Assembly (NCBI GenBank): GCA_963682025.1
Contig: OY821517.1
Coordinates: 292,841,670 to 292,905,669, forward strand
From: Cordilura impudica
Taxonomy: Eukaryota; Arthropoda; Insecta; Diptera; Scathophagidae
Length of the DNA: 64,000 nt
Reading direction: 5' to 3'
Shown here in pieces: positions 11,490 through 23,659 of this stretch (positions are counted from its first letter, which is position 1; each line of letters opens with the position of its first letter). Below the pieces are notes generated by a model that had not been told where the DNA came from, did no database searches, and was given only the letters and a program-made list of their open reading frames with translations. The translations under genes and the position numbers were made by a program.

Positions 11490-12910
11490 GAATGATTTAG
11501 TAATAAAATACACAAACTTAAAAAATTTTAATCCCCAAAAATTTCCCCAAAAATTTAGAACTTTAAAAATTATCTTTTATTTGATTTAATTAATGAGCAT
11601 TTATAAAACATTTACAAAATTATTATTCCTCTTCGCAACATGATAATGATAAACATTTCAATTATTGAGGGAGGTTCAAAAGCCAACATACACACACGTA
11701 CGCATCCAAACTCACATGCCAACTAACAAAATTGAATGAAAAATTTTCCAAAAAGTCAGTGTATAAGAGAAATCATTTGTCAGCTTGTTATTTAGAATGT
11801 TGTTGAAACCGTAGGAAATGCAAGACAAAAACTATAGTTTGTTGTTCATGGGGTCATAGAATGCAAAGCATTGCAATGATTTTAGAAAACACATGTCTAG
11901 TGAATAATATAAAACAAACAAAAAAATGAAACTAAAGCCTAAAAATAGTTTTTATTTATTTACGAAAATGCATTCGATAGCCTCTTAACGTGTTTTCAGC
12001 TGCATCGTTTTTTTTTCCAGTTTATGTATATGATATTGGAGAAATTCTGTTCCGTTTTTGCTCTTTTGAAAATGTGAATATGAACTCATGACTTTGTATG
12101 GGAAGTAAAAAGTATTCCCCCATATGTATGTACCAACACACCACGCCATGCCATGCCATGTCACTCTGCCAAATCAAAACCAGACAAAGAAAAAGACACG
12201 ATACTCGTATTTATTATTTTGTAGAAACTCATCATGTGTACTATATATAGTGTAGCGGAGGTTCCCAATCGGTATTCAGCATGATGTTTATTTTCCAAAT
12301 ATGTTTAGTAATGCAGCTTTAAAAACGAACCCATATAAACCTTTCTTTGTAAATTAAGTTTAACATCATATAATTAAATAATTGATTGACTGAAAATGCA
12401 ACATGTTTGTCAATTGAAAAAAACCGTTAAAATTTCGAAAAATCCAAAATTATACTATAATTAAATTTTTTTCAACGAAAATTTGTTGGATCATTTTTAT
12501 CGTCGCTACGAGTCTGCTTGGAAAGCTTCAGGTCGATTGGATTATGGGAAAAGGGTTGAAAATCGATCCAAAGTTTTTTCGGCAGACAAACAGACACTAC
12601 GAGTTAAAAGAAAGGGAGTGAAAATCGGTAGCTTCCCTTGGAAAGTCATCAGCATTAATGCTAAATAGAAAAAATTTGTGCACGTGGTGAGCAATGGCAA
12701 CCCAAAATTATAACACAATTGTGCACAATTTACTAGAAAATGTGACATCGTCGAGTCTGTGACTCTGACAGCTGCCAATTGAGATCAGATGTGTTCATTT
12801 CGCATTCTTCAAAACGTAACTGTTCCATTATTTTTCTTTGGTGAGATTATTAAGCTTTATACAGTATTTTCCCTTATCTATTACAATAATAACCGTTTTT
12901 AAAATAGGAA
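11490..12910. other. AT-rich spacer, nothing recognised
   Basis: Short frames only. A small (CCATG) run near 12150 is the only simple repeat. The right part probably contains the 5' end of the hAT element that follows, but I could not identify its terminal repeat. Confidence 0.4.
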
Positions 12911-14687
12911 ATGCCGAAAAGGAAGTCCAAGTTCTTGAGTACGTCTTCCAAGGAATGGTCTTTTATAAAAAAGGGAAGGTGTGAAAACGAAGCATTTTGT
13001 TCGATGTGCGCAGTTCACATTATCAATTGGCAATGGTGGCAGGGCAAGCATTATGGATCACATAAAAAGTTCCAAAGGATAACTGCAACAGCGACATCTC
13101 AAGATATTTCAACTTTATTTATAAAAAATGACCCGAAACAGGAAAATTTGATATGCGCAACTGAATTAACAACTGCTTAAAAAATTGTAAATCACCATCA
13201 GTCGTTTAGCTCCTTGGATTGCACTACCAAATTAAGTGCGCTTTTGTATCCGCATTCTGAAATCGCAGCAAAACAATCAACTGCCAGAACAAAGGCGACT
13301 GCGCTCGTTAAACATGTATTGGCGCCGCATTCAGTAGCCGTTATGGCTGAAAATCTGAGAAATGTTCCATTTTATGGAATCGCAACCGATTCTAGTAATC
13401 ACAAAGCTGAAAAAATATTCCACTGTTGGTACATTTTTTTTTACAGAAACAGGAGGCCTACTGATTAAATTATTGAAATTGGCAACTTTGCCCAAAGAAA
13501 CTTCTGACACTATTACATATATGGTAAAGAATCTTTAAAAAACTTAAACATACCATTAGAAAATCTTGTGGCCTTCAGAGCAGACAATTCAAACACGAAC
13601 TTTGGTGGAAGGGAAAGACGTGGTGTAAATAATGTTTTTTCAAAAATTGGAAAAATATTTGTCGAAAGATATAGAAGGGATCGGTTGCCCCGCCTACATA
13701 CTTCATAATGCAGTTTCTACTGCGGCTGACGTTATGTCTATAGATATAGAATCAATAGTGTTAAAGATTTACAAGTATTTTTCGATATTCACTGTTCGAA
13801 CTGAGCGATTAAAATCGTTTTGTGTTGATGCAGATGTTACTTATAACGTAATACTGTCCCACTCACGAAGTCGGTGGCTATCACTAGTTCCCGCTTTAGA
13901 ACGGATTTTGCTACTTTAGGAGCCTCTAAAAAATTTTTTTTTAAATAGAAGAAAAAGCACCGAGGTCTATCGATGAATTTTTCAGTAACCCTTTATCTGA
14001 AGTATATGCATCATTTATTTTTTGTCAGGCAAATCTTGTTGAAAAACAAATAAAAAAAACAGTTGAAAAATGAAACTTGCAGTAGTTCAAGTAGCAAATC
14101 TTTTAAATGAAACAAGAGCCTTTTTTATAGACAGGTTCAAAAACAATTTTATTGGTAACCAAACAAAGACTACCTTTGACGCAATAGAACGCAGTATAGA
14201 TTCGAAGCGAAAATTACAGTTTCATAAGGATACTAACGATTTTTTTACAACACTAATATCCTATTTAGAACAATGGACACATCCACTAAGGAAATATGAA
14301 GTTTTTGATTGGATGACATTGGAAAGTATTCCTAGTTGGGTAGAAGTAGAAAAAACAATTTTGTATTTAATTGAAAAGTAAATATCTATTTCTGATGGAT
14401 GCTTTGAAGAAGTGACATTTTTAAAATCATTCATAGAAAAATATGAAGAAATTTGGAAAGCGAAAGATACTCTTGAGAAATCGGTTTTCTTTTTCGAAAA
14501 CGTCGAAGAAATAGAAAAAAAAAGGAATTTGCTAAAAATGGTACAGTATTTGTCCGCGATACCTAGCCACAATGCAAACGTTGAACGAGTTTTTTCGTTA
14601 ATTTGCTCACAACGGACAAGGAAAGAAATTCTCTCAGCACAAGCACTCTTGAAAGTATCATTCAGTGCAAATTTAATTTCGGAATGA
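12911..14687 (+). pseudogene. hAT-superfamily transposase, frameshifted
   Basis: Read across three frames, the order is that of a hAT transposase. It begins MPKRKSKFLSTSSKEWSFIK with a BED-like zinc-binding start (CSMC followed by histidines, codons about 30-55 after 12911). Next come MDCTTKLSALLYP (13214), FYGIATDSSNHK with the first RNase-H aspartate (about 13373), AFRADNSNTNFGG with the second (about 13571), then CPAYILHNAVSTAADV, the insertion domain, and the C-terminal dimerisation block IPSHNANVERVFSL (about 14570). At least four frame changes and an early stop after 13180 break it. Length and domain order are complete, so it arrived whole and decayed in place. No 8-bp target duplication identified. 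Related unannotated hAT genes are common in insect genomes. Confidence 0.88.
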
Positions 14688-15023
14688 CCTGTACAGAATT
14701 TTATCATTATCATGTTAGGAAGATGGCTGAAAGTATTTAATAAGTTAAAATTTTTTTTCTAAAAAGGATGGAAAAGGCCGTTTATTTTTATTTATTTGTA
14801 AAAAGTAAAATGTCGCTGTAAGCTAAATATGATAGAAGTATGAATATGTACGTAAGAATTGTTTGTTAAAAAGTCTGAAAAAGGCTCTGTTTTTTTTTTT
14901 TTTTTTTAATTTTGAAGATGTTACAGTTACTTGTATTTTTTTTTTTATATATATGTACATATTATACTGTTAATATGTTAATATTAAATGTAAATATACA
15001 AGAAAGTGAATGCTTTTTTTTTA

Positions 15024-15206
15024 TGTGTAAGCATCTATACGCGCAGGGGGGTAAATTTCTATTTCACAATACAATCACAAAAATAGCGTACATGTGAGAG
15101 TCACATCTTACGCGAAACGTCGTAAGATGTGACCATTAAGACAAATCGGTATGACTTATGATTGTTTGGTGAAAAAATTATTATATGAAATAACCTTTTT
15201 GTCGCT
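15024..15206 (+). repeat. Dispersed repeat D, copy 1
   Basis: Matches 61926-62068: TATGTGTAAGCATCTATACG-type start, CGCAGGGGGGTAAATTTCTA, TTTCACAATACAATCACAAA, and GACTTATGATTGT followed by TGAAAAAATTA and AATAACC. This copy has an extra inverted segment GTCACATCTTACG...CGTAAGATGTGAC (about 15105-15137) that can form a hairpin. Confidence 0.75.
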
Positions 15207-15439
15207 GTTTTCTGCATATTATTTATTACCAGATGTTTACACATCTCCCCTGTGATGGGACTCACATGATTTTTAGCTTGACGAACGTGAAATGTCCTGG
15301 TAAGGGTAAGGCAATTTCTGGCAGCCCTACTTTAACATCAATTTTTTGTCAAAGAAACTTGATAATTTTAGAAAGAGAACGCTTCCGAGCTTCAGAAATA
15401 AAATGTCAATTGAAGTCAAAAAGCATTTGGATAGTTTAC

Positions 15440-15830
15440 TGGACTGAAACTTGAAGAATAAAACTAAATAAAAGCAAATCAATTCACGTTGGATTCACAA
15501 ACCAGCTTACAGCTTTATAGTTCCACATGAAAACTGTGCAAAGTATGTCGGCATGACATTGGATACTACAGAAATAAATCTAAAATATTGGAAGATACTT
15601 AAAAGTTTCAATGGAATGAGCAACTAAAACACACACTGAAAGCATTCAACGAATTCAAAACAACAACTTAGAGACGTTTATGATATTCATCAAGACCTTG
15701 CACCAATCGAAGCAATTACAAATTGTTGCAACAAGCCATGCGAATATATTACAACACTGTAACAACCCAGAAGCTTCCATCCTATATAGTAAAGAAATCT
15801 AATCAAGAAGACTGAAGAGAACCAAGCCAC
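15440..15830 (+). pseudogene. Jockey-type LINE, C-terminal reverse transcriptase relic
   Basis: Pieces in different frames resemble the thumb and C-terminal region of jockey-group non-LTR retrotransposons: LNKSKSIHVGFTN (KS.HV.FT block), then IVPHENCAKYVGMTLDT (the KYLG(M/V).LD block), and SHANILQHCNNPEA near the end. Several stops and shifts interrupt it. No catalytic YADD motif is retained, so this is a 5'-truncated dead copy. Confidence 0.6.
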
Positions 15831-16623
15831 TGATATTGTTTGTATAAATTTTAATTACATAGTTATAGATATGAAATACTTGTTAGCGCAAACAAGGTGT
15901 AATTTAATGAAATGTACACTTTTTTTTCGCATATAGAGCGAAAAGTTCAATAATTGTTGTGGCACTCGAAAATAAAAGTTTGTGAACGCCCCCATTGTAT
16001 ATTGATTATTATTGTTTATGTTCCAAATTTTTATTTTCAACTTTGTTTGAGTCGATTGTTTTTACTTCGTCGTAGTCATATTTTACTAGTTTAATGCGTG
16101 ATGTAAACAAATTGCCAAAATTTTTTGTGGACTATGATTTGTTGGCTACAAAATGTTTATTATATTTGTATTACTTTGTAATTTCTATCTACATACTCGT
16201 ATAAATATAATTTTTTTTTTGTCCCAAAAATGATCTAATTTCTATGGAAATGAATTACATCACATGGAGTGCAAAGCATTATCAGAAATTATTAAGGAAG
16301 GCGTGGTGACTACAACTGAGCGATTTTTTCGAGGATAATGCTGTAATATTATAAAGCATCGACTAAAAGATTTGATTTTAAAAAATATATTTTATGTCAA
16401 ACATTAATTTGTTTTTTAATATTTGTATATTTCATTTCTGACCTAAAAACAAAGTTTGAGATTCAGAATGGAAGAATATTCTTTGCTTTTAAATAAAATT
16501 ATTTTAAGAGTAAGTTGAAACCTGTTTTATACAAATCTGGGTTTCTATAAACGTTTCATGTCAAAATATATTAAGAAGTGTGATTATTAAGAAGTCTAAT
16601 CCTTACAAACAGTATAAGTAATT
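15831..16623. other. AT-rich DNA, nothing recognised
   Basis: Only short AT-rich frames; no matches to other parts of the window that I can see. Confidence 0.4.
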
Positions 16624-17215
16624 ATATAACTAGCAGATTCCAGCGCTCAAAATTCGAGTGCAATATCGAGGCAGCTTTATTTTTAAACTTAGCCAATTCA
16701 CAAACCAACATTTTTATAGTTTATTACTATTGCGAATGAAGTTAACAAACTCATTAACAAATTTAATAAAACACATATCCCTGCAGGAAGCCTGGGGTCA
16801 AGTGTTCCCAAGTCACCACTTTTGTCTACTATTCTGTTGACATTGTCAACTAAGCGTCTACACTATTTACTTTGCTTTTTTTGTCAAAAAATTTTTTCAT
16901 AGAGAGGTTGAGAGTTCTTCTTGATTTCTATAGTTTTATGTGAAAAACCGTGGTTGGATGAAAAACTAAAGTTTTAAAACAAGATGTGTTTATTGACATT
17001 TCCTGCAGGGCATATGTATAATTTTATGTATGTGTTAGTAGCAACTTTATATGCAATTTACTCAAAATAAAGGAAAAAAATTTAAAAATCTGTAAATCTG
17101 GCGAACAGCAAAAAGAAATACCTTTCAAAATACCTTGGTCAAAATCGGTATAAAACGGTAGAACAAAACATCGGTCAAAAGAAATCACCTAACCTATTAA
17201 TTTTATAGATTAGAT
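16624..17215 (+). repeat. Dispersed repeat family C, copy 2 (interrupted)
   Basis: Starts AACTAGCAGATTCCAGCGCT and ends CACCTAACCTATTAATTTT. It is interrupted at 16779-17010 by a small inverted-repeat element; with that removed, the sequence aligns end to end with the copy at 51847-52211. Confidence 0.82.
16779..17010. mobile_element. 232-bp MITE with CCCTGCAGG ends and CATAT duplication
   Basis: Begins CCCTGCAGGAAGCC and ends GACATTTCCTGCAGGG, an inverted repeat of 11 bases. CATAT flanks both sides (16774-16778, 17011-17015). Family C copy 3 lacks the insertion at this point. The superfamily is not clear from a 5-bp duplication and these ends. Confidence 0.8.
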
Positions 17216-17224
17216 TTACAAAGA

Positions 17225-18780
17225 AAAATTTTAATTAAGTGTTCAAAAATAAAATAATATTACGTTTAATAACATTAATATTTACAGATAAATCAATAAA
17301 GACATACAATTCATTAATTCGCACGAAAAACTTAAAAAGATAATGGGATGAAAGAGCGTGTTGATCGTTGTGGAACATTAAATTTAATACTGTTGAGCAG
17401 GAAATCGGAGCAGACATCACCATTTATCAGATTTGTTAGGAAGGCAGCATTCAGCATAGTCCTACGAATTTTTAATGTAGGCAAGACGAGTTGTATAAGA
17501 TGGAAAATCATCAACAGGGTTCAAATATAAACTTCGCAAGCAGAAGAGAAGAAATTGTTTTTGAACAGACTCGATACGGTGACTATGAACGTTTTAATAA
17601 GGATCCCAGATTAATGAACCGTATTCTAGAATAGATCTTACAAGAGAAACATATAACTGTTTCGTAATAAAAGGATCTGTGATCTCCTTGGCCCTCGCTT
17701 AATAAAAGCACACCACGAGCTTTATTGATTGTCATCGTAATATGTTATAAAAAATTTAATTTTATGTCTAACAAGATTCCAAGATCCAGAAATTCCTTTA
17801 CCAACTCCAGTTGGCAGCCACCTAAAGAGTAGTTTCCCAAGGCATTCCAGTTTCTAAAAAAACGCAAATGTTTACATTTTTTTATATTTAAATCCATCAG
17901 GTTGAATTTACTCCACATGTAAAAACTTTTTAAATCTGACTGATGTATATTTGATCAGCATACATAAGAACGTTGCAAAATTTAATAACATGCGACAGAT
18001 TATTAAAGAGTGAGTATAGTATTGGTCCAAAGTGGATACCTTGCGGCACACCAGAATTTACAATAATATTTTTAGAGTTTATATCATTAAATCTAACACA
18101 TTGTTTTTTGCTCAAAAGGTAAGACTTTAGCCAATTTGGAGTATTGGTAGTAAGTCCAATTAGATATAATTTTTCTAGGAGAAGATTGTGATTAACTTTA
18201 TGAAAGGCTTTACTGAAATCAGTGTAAATAATATCAGTTTATTGGCCGTTGTTAAACCCGCGATTTACTAAAGTTGTTAATTGCAACAGATTTGCTTTTT
18301 GAAATCCATGCTGAGAAGGTGACAACACGGAGAAGATTGATAGCATAAAAATTCAGCTATACTCTTCTCGAAGAGCTTAGGAATTGAAATGAGCTTGGCG
18401 ATACCTCTTCTATGGTTCGTAGTATTTGACCTATTTTCACATTTAAATAGTGGAATGATGAAGGAATCTTTCCATCGTTTAGGAAAGTACACATATTTCA
18501 TTGATATGTTGATTGATATTGATAGTATCAACACAATTAGCTAAAATGCAACTGGGAACACCATTCGGAGCACTATAGAATGGTGTTTTCAAACTTTTTA
18601 AACAGGTAACGATTTGGGAAGAATTACGATGGGGAGTTCTATGACCAAGAATGATAGAACAAAAGATTACGCCATCCGAATGTTTTGCAGTTATATGATG
18701 TAGTATGCCCCTCGCAAGGATTACCAAGTCTGTTTCATGTGTGAAAATTATAAAATCTTGCGAAAAATTTATGTTTTATG
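17225..18780 (-). pseudogene. Jockey/CR1-group LINE, reverse transcriptase half, 5'-truncated
   Basis: Reverse-strand pieces follow the non-LTR RT order. From high to low coordinates: APNGVPSCILANCV, FPKRWKDSFIIPLFKC, NHRRGIAKLISIPKLFEKSI (RT palm), SGVPQGIHFGPILYSLFNN (GVPQGS..GP.LF block), and FCNVLMYADQIYI, where the catalytic YADD has become YADQ. Then come GNYSLGGCQLELVKEFLDLG and KARGVLLL, a tether-like region, and a C-terminal LPTLKIRRTMLNAAFLTNLI followed by FNVPQRSTRSFIPLSF. Frame changes and the lost second catalytic aspartate make it dead. The endonuclease domain and ORF1 are missing, as expected for 5' truncation. The same family supplies 1170-1330 and probably 44840-45125. Confidence 0.85.
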
Positions 18781-18911
18781 TGATAGTTTGCAACCCTCGC
18801 ATATAAATCATTTTGACAGTTCTCACAATATTAAATCAGTTCTTCTTATAACCTACAAATTCCACTTTATATTTTATTAAAAACAATATTAAAATAATTA
18901 AAATTAATAAA

Positions 18912-19702
18912 AACAAGTAAGAAAATTATAGTCGGTCTAGACCGACTATGGGATACCCTATACCATGCGTTTAGAGACCATACTCCATAGGCCCAACTAA
19001 CTGGACATGGAAAATAAGCATAAACCAAATTTGAGTGCGATTTTTATAAATTTTTTTGTCTGCAGATATGAAAAAGTTCATATCGGATGCTATATCTATA
19101 TGGGGACTAGGCCCAAAAATGGGCCGATCCTGACCATGTTTGGTAAGGTCTCTTGTATTTTGCAAAAATATATACAAACAAAATTTGAGAAGAATCAGTG
19201 CAATATTTTTGTTTTTTGATAGATTTTAGTGAAGATCGGGAAGCAGCTCTATATGGGGCCTATGACTAAGAGTTGTCCCATAGGGATCATTTTTGGACTA
19301 CTGATTAATGGATGTAATAAACACATACAAACTCAATTTGACTAAGATTTATATGATAATTTGGATCTTATGGCAATTTAAGTCGATTTCATAGGGACAT
19401 TTGTATGGGGGCTAGGTCTGAACATGGACCGATCCTCACCAATTTCAATAGCGTTCATCCTATGGCCGATTAAAGCTTATATATCAAATTTCATCAAAAT
19501 ATATTCATATTTGCGACCTGCAGTTTGATTACAAGCTTTACATGGACACACAGACGGACGGACATCGTTAAATCGAATCAGATAGTGATTCTGATTCGAT
19601 CGGTATAATTAAAGATGGGTCTAGGTCAAATATTTTTGGTAGTTACAAACAGCAGCACAAAGTCATTATACCCAAACCACATAGTGGTATAGGGTATAAA
19701 AA
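18912..19702 (-). mobile_element. Family B mini-me-like element, full length
   Basis: Best-preserved family B copy. The 3' terminus is at the low coordinate: AACAAGTAAGAAAATT, a perfect 22-bp palindrome at 18928-18949 (GTCGGTCT/AGACCGAC core), then GATACCCTATACCA. The other end is TGGTATAGGGTATAAAAA, so the ATACCCTATACCA motif is inverted near both ends. An ACAGACGGACGGACATCG tract (GTCY on the reverse strand) lies at about 19549. These are the features of dipteran mini-me/DINE-1 elements (subterminal inverted repeats, 3' hairpin, tetranucleotide tract); assigning it to that group is inference from architecture. No coding capacity. Confidence 0.82.
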
Positions 19703-20570
19703 CCATTCAGTGAAGTGTGTTAAAAAGTTGAAGCACAAAGAAAAACTAAAAACCAAAAAAACCAGAAAACCCGTAAACATGAGGTGTGCACTGGGCCAAT
19801 AATGATAAAAAGCACGCAAAGCAATAGTAAAAAACAAGTGAGAAACTGTAGAAAAACGAAAAATTTGAATATTTCTATTCAAATGATTATATTTCTTTAC
19901 TATAGCTGTACCTTTTTTAAATTTAAATATAGACTTCTGTTATATATTCTGGGGTACAACGAACGCATTTTAAGTACAAACGCAAACTACCGATTTAGAT
20001 GCATATAATTTTTTACCAGGTAAATCTCAACATACAATTAGAAAAAATGCAGTGTTTAATGAAGAAGTAAAAACTTTTTTTATATGTACAACGTACTTTA
20101 GAATAAGGTTACTAAATTCCGAAATTGCTCAAAATATCAATAGAAGAAGAAATTTAATAAAATAATGTAATATAAAACATTTAGCAACCTTATTGTAAAG
20201 TACAGAACAATGGCCTTTAAAAATTTGTTCAAATATTTTTTTTATTGTTTCAGTGAATATAAAATAAATAAAATAACATATTTATAAAAATAAAATTTGT
20301 TTACTAATAAATAATCTGATGAGAAAAATTAGAACTGTCCCAATGTGACAATGTTATTGTTTATGTCTAAACATACACGTTAACATAAGGATCTGAAAGG
20401 TTGTAGAACAGGGCGGTAAGTTCTTAGGAACCTAAAGATTAAACCTTTGAGAGATCTGTCTTATCAATTTATAATTTCTCGCGAAGTGGAGGAATTATAA
20501 ACGATTTGTTGCAAGTGGTAAAAAAAGAAAGAAGAGAAGTATTAGAGATTAATATTTCCTTTATTCAAAA
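19703..20570. other. AT-rich DNA, nothing recognised
   Basis: No coding frame or repeat matched elsewhere in the window. Confidence 0.4.
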
Positions 20571-20572
20571 TA

Positions 20573-21033
20573 AAGGGTCCGCCAAATAACTTTTTTTTTT
20601 TGAAAATGGTATAAAAAAAAACTACTGAATATTATCTCAAATTTCTTTTTTTATTTGAAATCCTTCCGGTTAATAATGGAAAATAATTTCATTCAAATGG
20701 CTGCCTCGGCTGGCCATGCCTACACGATCGGTCCAATTTTTAAGCACATTATCGATTGTGTGCAGCTGTATTTCACCAATGGCTTCACGAATATTGTCCT
20801 TTAAAGCGTCAATTGTCTCTGGCTTGTTGGCGTAAAACTTATCTTTGAGGGCACCCCACAAATAATAGTCCAACGGTGTCAAATCGCAGCTCCGAGGTGG
20901 CCAAACGACATCAGTTCTGCGGCTGATAATGCGATCTTCAAAAACAGGGCGCAAAACATCGAATGTAGCTTCGGCTGTGTGGCACGTAGCGCCGTCCTAT
21001 TGAAACCAAATGTTGCCAATATCCTCCTCTTCA
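20573..21033 (-). mobile_element. Truncated mariner-like element (3' part)
   Basis: Starts AAGGGTCCGCCAAATAAC after TA, like 10556. It reads on the reverse strand the C-terminal transposase MRPVFEDRIISRRTDVVWPP, SCDLTPLDYYLWGALKDKFY, DNIREAIGEIQ and NWTDRVGMASRGSHLNEIIF. It breaks at about 21033 in the FQQDGAT region; the other inverted end is missing. This copy keeps the C-terminus that is disrupted in the 10556 copy. Confidence 0.88.
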
Positions 21034-21542
21034 GATTATCTGCAGCAAAATTAAAAGAAGGTAACATACGGATTTAAGAAATAATTTATTTCATTCAATG
21101 TAAATTACCTTTTCTAGGAATGCTCGTTGGACCCGATATAAGAAAATTATTACAAGATGAAGAATTTTATGGTCATCTGTCGGATATGCAAAAGACAGCA
21201 TTTGACTTTATGCAGCTGGTTATATCGGAATTCCTTGGAAACTCAAAAGCACAAAACTATGCAGAAAATATTGAAAGCATGCTAATCGGTTTTAACAATA
21301 TTGGCGTTAAGATGTCACTAAGGCTGCATTTTCTGCACTCTCATCTCAATTTTTTTAAAGAAAACCTTGGAGCGGTTTCAGATGAACACGGTGAAAGGTT
21401 TCATCAGGATATAAAGGTATTGGAAGAAAGATTCAAAGGGAAATCCCAAAGTGTAATGCTTGCTGAATACGTATGGGGCTTGTACAGAAACCTTGACCCA
21501 TCGGAACATTCACGTCAAGCTAAATACAGGAAAGCGTATTAA
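21033..21542 (+). pseudogene. 3' exons of a spliced TE-associated gene (GERFHQDI family)
   Basis: Two exon pieces join cleanly. LSAAKLKE ends at 21060, a GTAACA donor at 21061 and a TTTCTAG acceptor at 21117 bound a 57-bp intron, and the frame continues GMLVGPDIRKLLQDEEF to the stop at 21542. The second exon contains LRLHFLHSHLNFFKENLGA and SDEHGERFHQDIKVLEERF, a block I recognise from large repeat-encoded protein families in aphids and other arthropods. Its biochemical role and transposon class are not known to me. The upstream coding part is gone: the mariner breakpoint directly abuts the exon. The remaining frame has no internal stop, which suggests either recent loss or a recent arrival. 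Confidence 0.65.
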
Positions 21543-22379
21543 GTTTAATCTTTAATCCATTGTCATACTACTGCTATTTCCCAATTCCCTTTTACTCGAA
21601 AATTTGAAGCAAAAAAATAAATATGTACATACTATAATAAACCAGTATTAAAACAAAATTATAATTTTTTTATAGAAGTTGGCGTGTAATTTTGCCAATT
21701 AATCGTAAAGAGCTTTATTTACAACAATGGTGTCTTTGGTGACCCCCACTGAAATTTTTCGGCAAACATTTTCGTAGAATATTTTAATCCTTAAATGTCC
21801 TTTTTTTAAAGGATATTTTTTGATTTTCTCGAAAAAAAGGGTCAAATTGACCCATAAAGAGACCAGTTAGAGGGTTAAGATCTTCCACAAAAATAATCCT
21901 CATACAATTCCACAATACAACTCTGACCATAAGAATTCTCTCAGACATTACAGCATTTTTTTCATAAAGTATAATGCTCCCTTCGACCAAAAAATGAAAA
22001 CTTTGACCCACTGTAAAAAAATACTCAGACGTGCTGGACCATAAGTTTGTTCTACAAAAATGATCTACTCAACATACCCTTTCAGAATTCAAAAAGTCTT
22101 AATTTGTTGGACAGTGTTATTTGTTTGATGGAGGTGGATTTTTGTAATTGAAATTTCACCAAGTTCCTGACTAGCTAAAGCTCTAAAACTTTTAGTATTT
22201 ACGTAAACTAGATGAGAACACATTACTTAATCAATTTCTACATGATACTGGGGTGATGATATTTACAAATCATATAAGGAGCAATAAGAATTAAAAACAA
22301 AGCAGGTTTCTGAAAAATATCAAGTTTTAAAACACGACTGGCAAATTCATTATTTAGTGATTCTTTAAACAAACGAGAC
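21543..22379. other. AT-rich spacer, nothing recognised
   Basis: No support for a gene. It probably contains the 3' flank of the preceding gene remnant and the 5' end of the following mariner. Confidence 0.4.
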
Positions 22380-22980
22380 TTTTTTTTATGAAAACAGAAA
22401 ATGAATTTTATTCTGCCATCAAACACTTCTACTTGAAAGGCAAAGCACTTAAAAAAATCAAAGATGACTCAGACGAATTCCATGGCACATCTGCACCAAC
22501 GTTTTGGAATATCTACTATTGGGTAAAAAAAATAAACGTGGCCGTACATCCACAAATGATGAAGCTCGATCTGGAAGACCAGCTGAAAGTTACTTCGGAA
22601 ATCAGTGATAGAATTCAAGTTAACTTGTTGAAGACACGAGCGTATCAATCACAAGTTTCATCGATTTCAATTTAGCTAGACAAATCTATCGCCGAAATGG
22701 GTGCCGCGTTTGCTCACTCACAATCAATAATAAACCTAATAATGTAACTGTATGGAATTATGTACATTGATTACTTGAAAGTAGGAAAATAATAAATGGA
22801 GAATATTATTCGCCATTACTAGGCCAATTTTGCCAATTAATCAAGTTAAAAATTCCAGCTTTTAGTCGATGGCAAAAATATACGAATTAAGGTTAGAATT
22901 GTTGCCGTATCCACCTTAGCCTCCAGATTTGGTTCCCAGTGACATATTCCCGTTTCCACATTTAAAGAAATGAGCCGGCG
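22380..22980 (+). pseudogene. Mariner relic, 5' part, split by a Transib insertion
   Basis: The translation starts MKTENEFYSAIKHFYLKGKA, continues KIKDDSDEFHGTSAPTFWN and reaches GKIINGEYYSPLL, then LPYPPYPPDLVPSDIFPF, which is the mariner PPYSPDLAPSDY region, and HLKK followed by a stop where tryptophan is expected. The coding frame is interrupted many times and much of the middle is missing. The 3' continuation is at 29338-29530, so the original element was cut at the CGGCG at 22976-22980. Confidence 0.85.
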
Positions 22981-23659
22981 CACAGTGGACCATTTGACGA
23001 GAAGGCGGTCAAAAATCTATAACTTTGATTGGATTGGAATTTTGATATGCGGTTTTGGTAGGTGAGACTTTAGCCTTTAAGTTTTGCTATAAAACGTAAT
23101 TCTCGACCGAAAGTAAAAAAAGTTACGGAGGGTTTAAAATACATTTTCATTTGTAGTTGAATTTTAGTACAAAAGTGAAGTTTAATATAATGTCTTATTT
23201 TTTCAGTTAATTTTACAACTAATACTTTTTAACAATTTTTTAAGTTAATTTTTTCAGAAAACGCCAAACTTTGGCCCCCGTAAACTTTTTAGCCCTAACG
23301 TGCACAAGGGCCAAAGGTTGTTTTTTTTTTTGAAAGATCCCGAGTTAAAATATAATTTATTAAGCAGCGAAAGTAAAAGTTACCTTATATTGGTTCAAGA
23401 TAGAGAAGTTTCAATGAAAAACTCGTATGTTTTTGCTTTAGTTAAATTTTTTTTTATTGTCTTTTTAAATATTTCTATATCTATTTTTATGGTAAATTTA
23501 TGAAATATAACAATTTTTATTGTAAATTTACAAAATATATAAATTTTTAAATCAAGAAAATTTTTTAACTATATAAAAAAAGTGTAATTATTGTTAGTGT
23601 AATGAAAAAGTACTTTAAATCAACCAATTTTAGTAAAAATTTCTTCTAAATAGCCTTGA

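Noticed and set aside
12483..12778. Overlapping small frames on both strands upstream of the hAT relic
   Set aside because: Neither shows a recognisable domain; they shadow each other.
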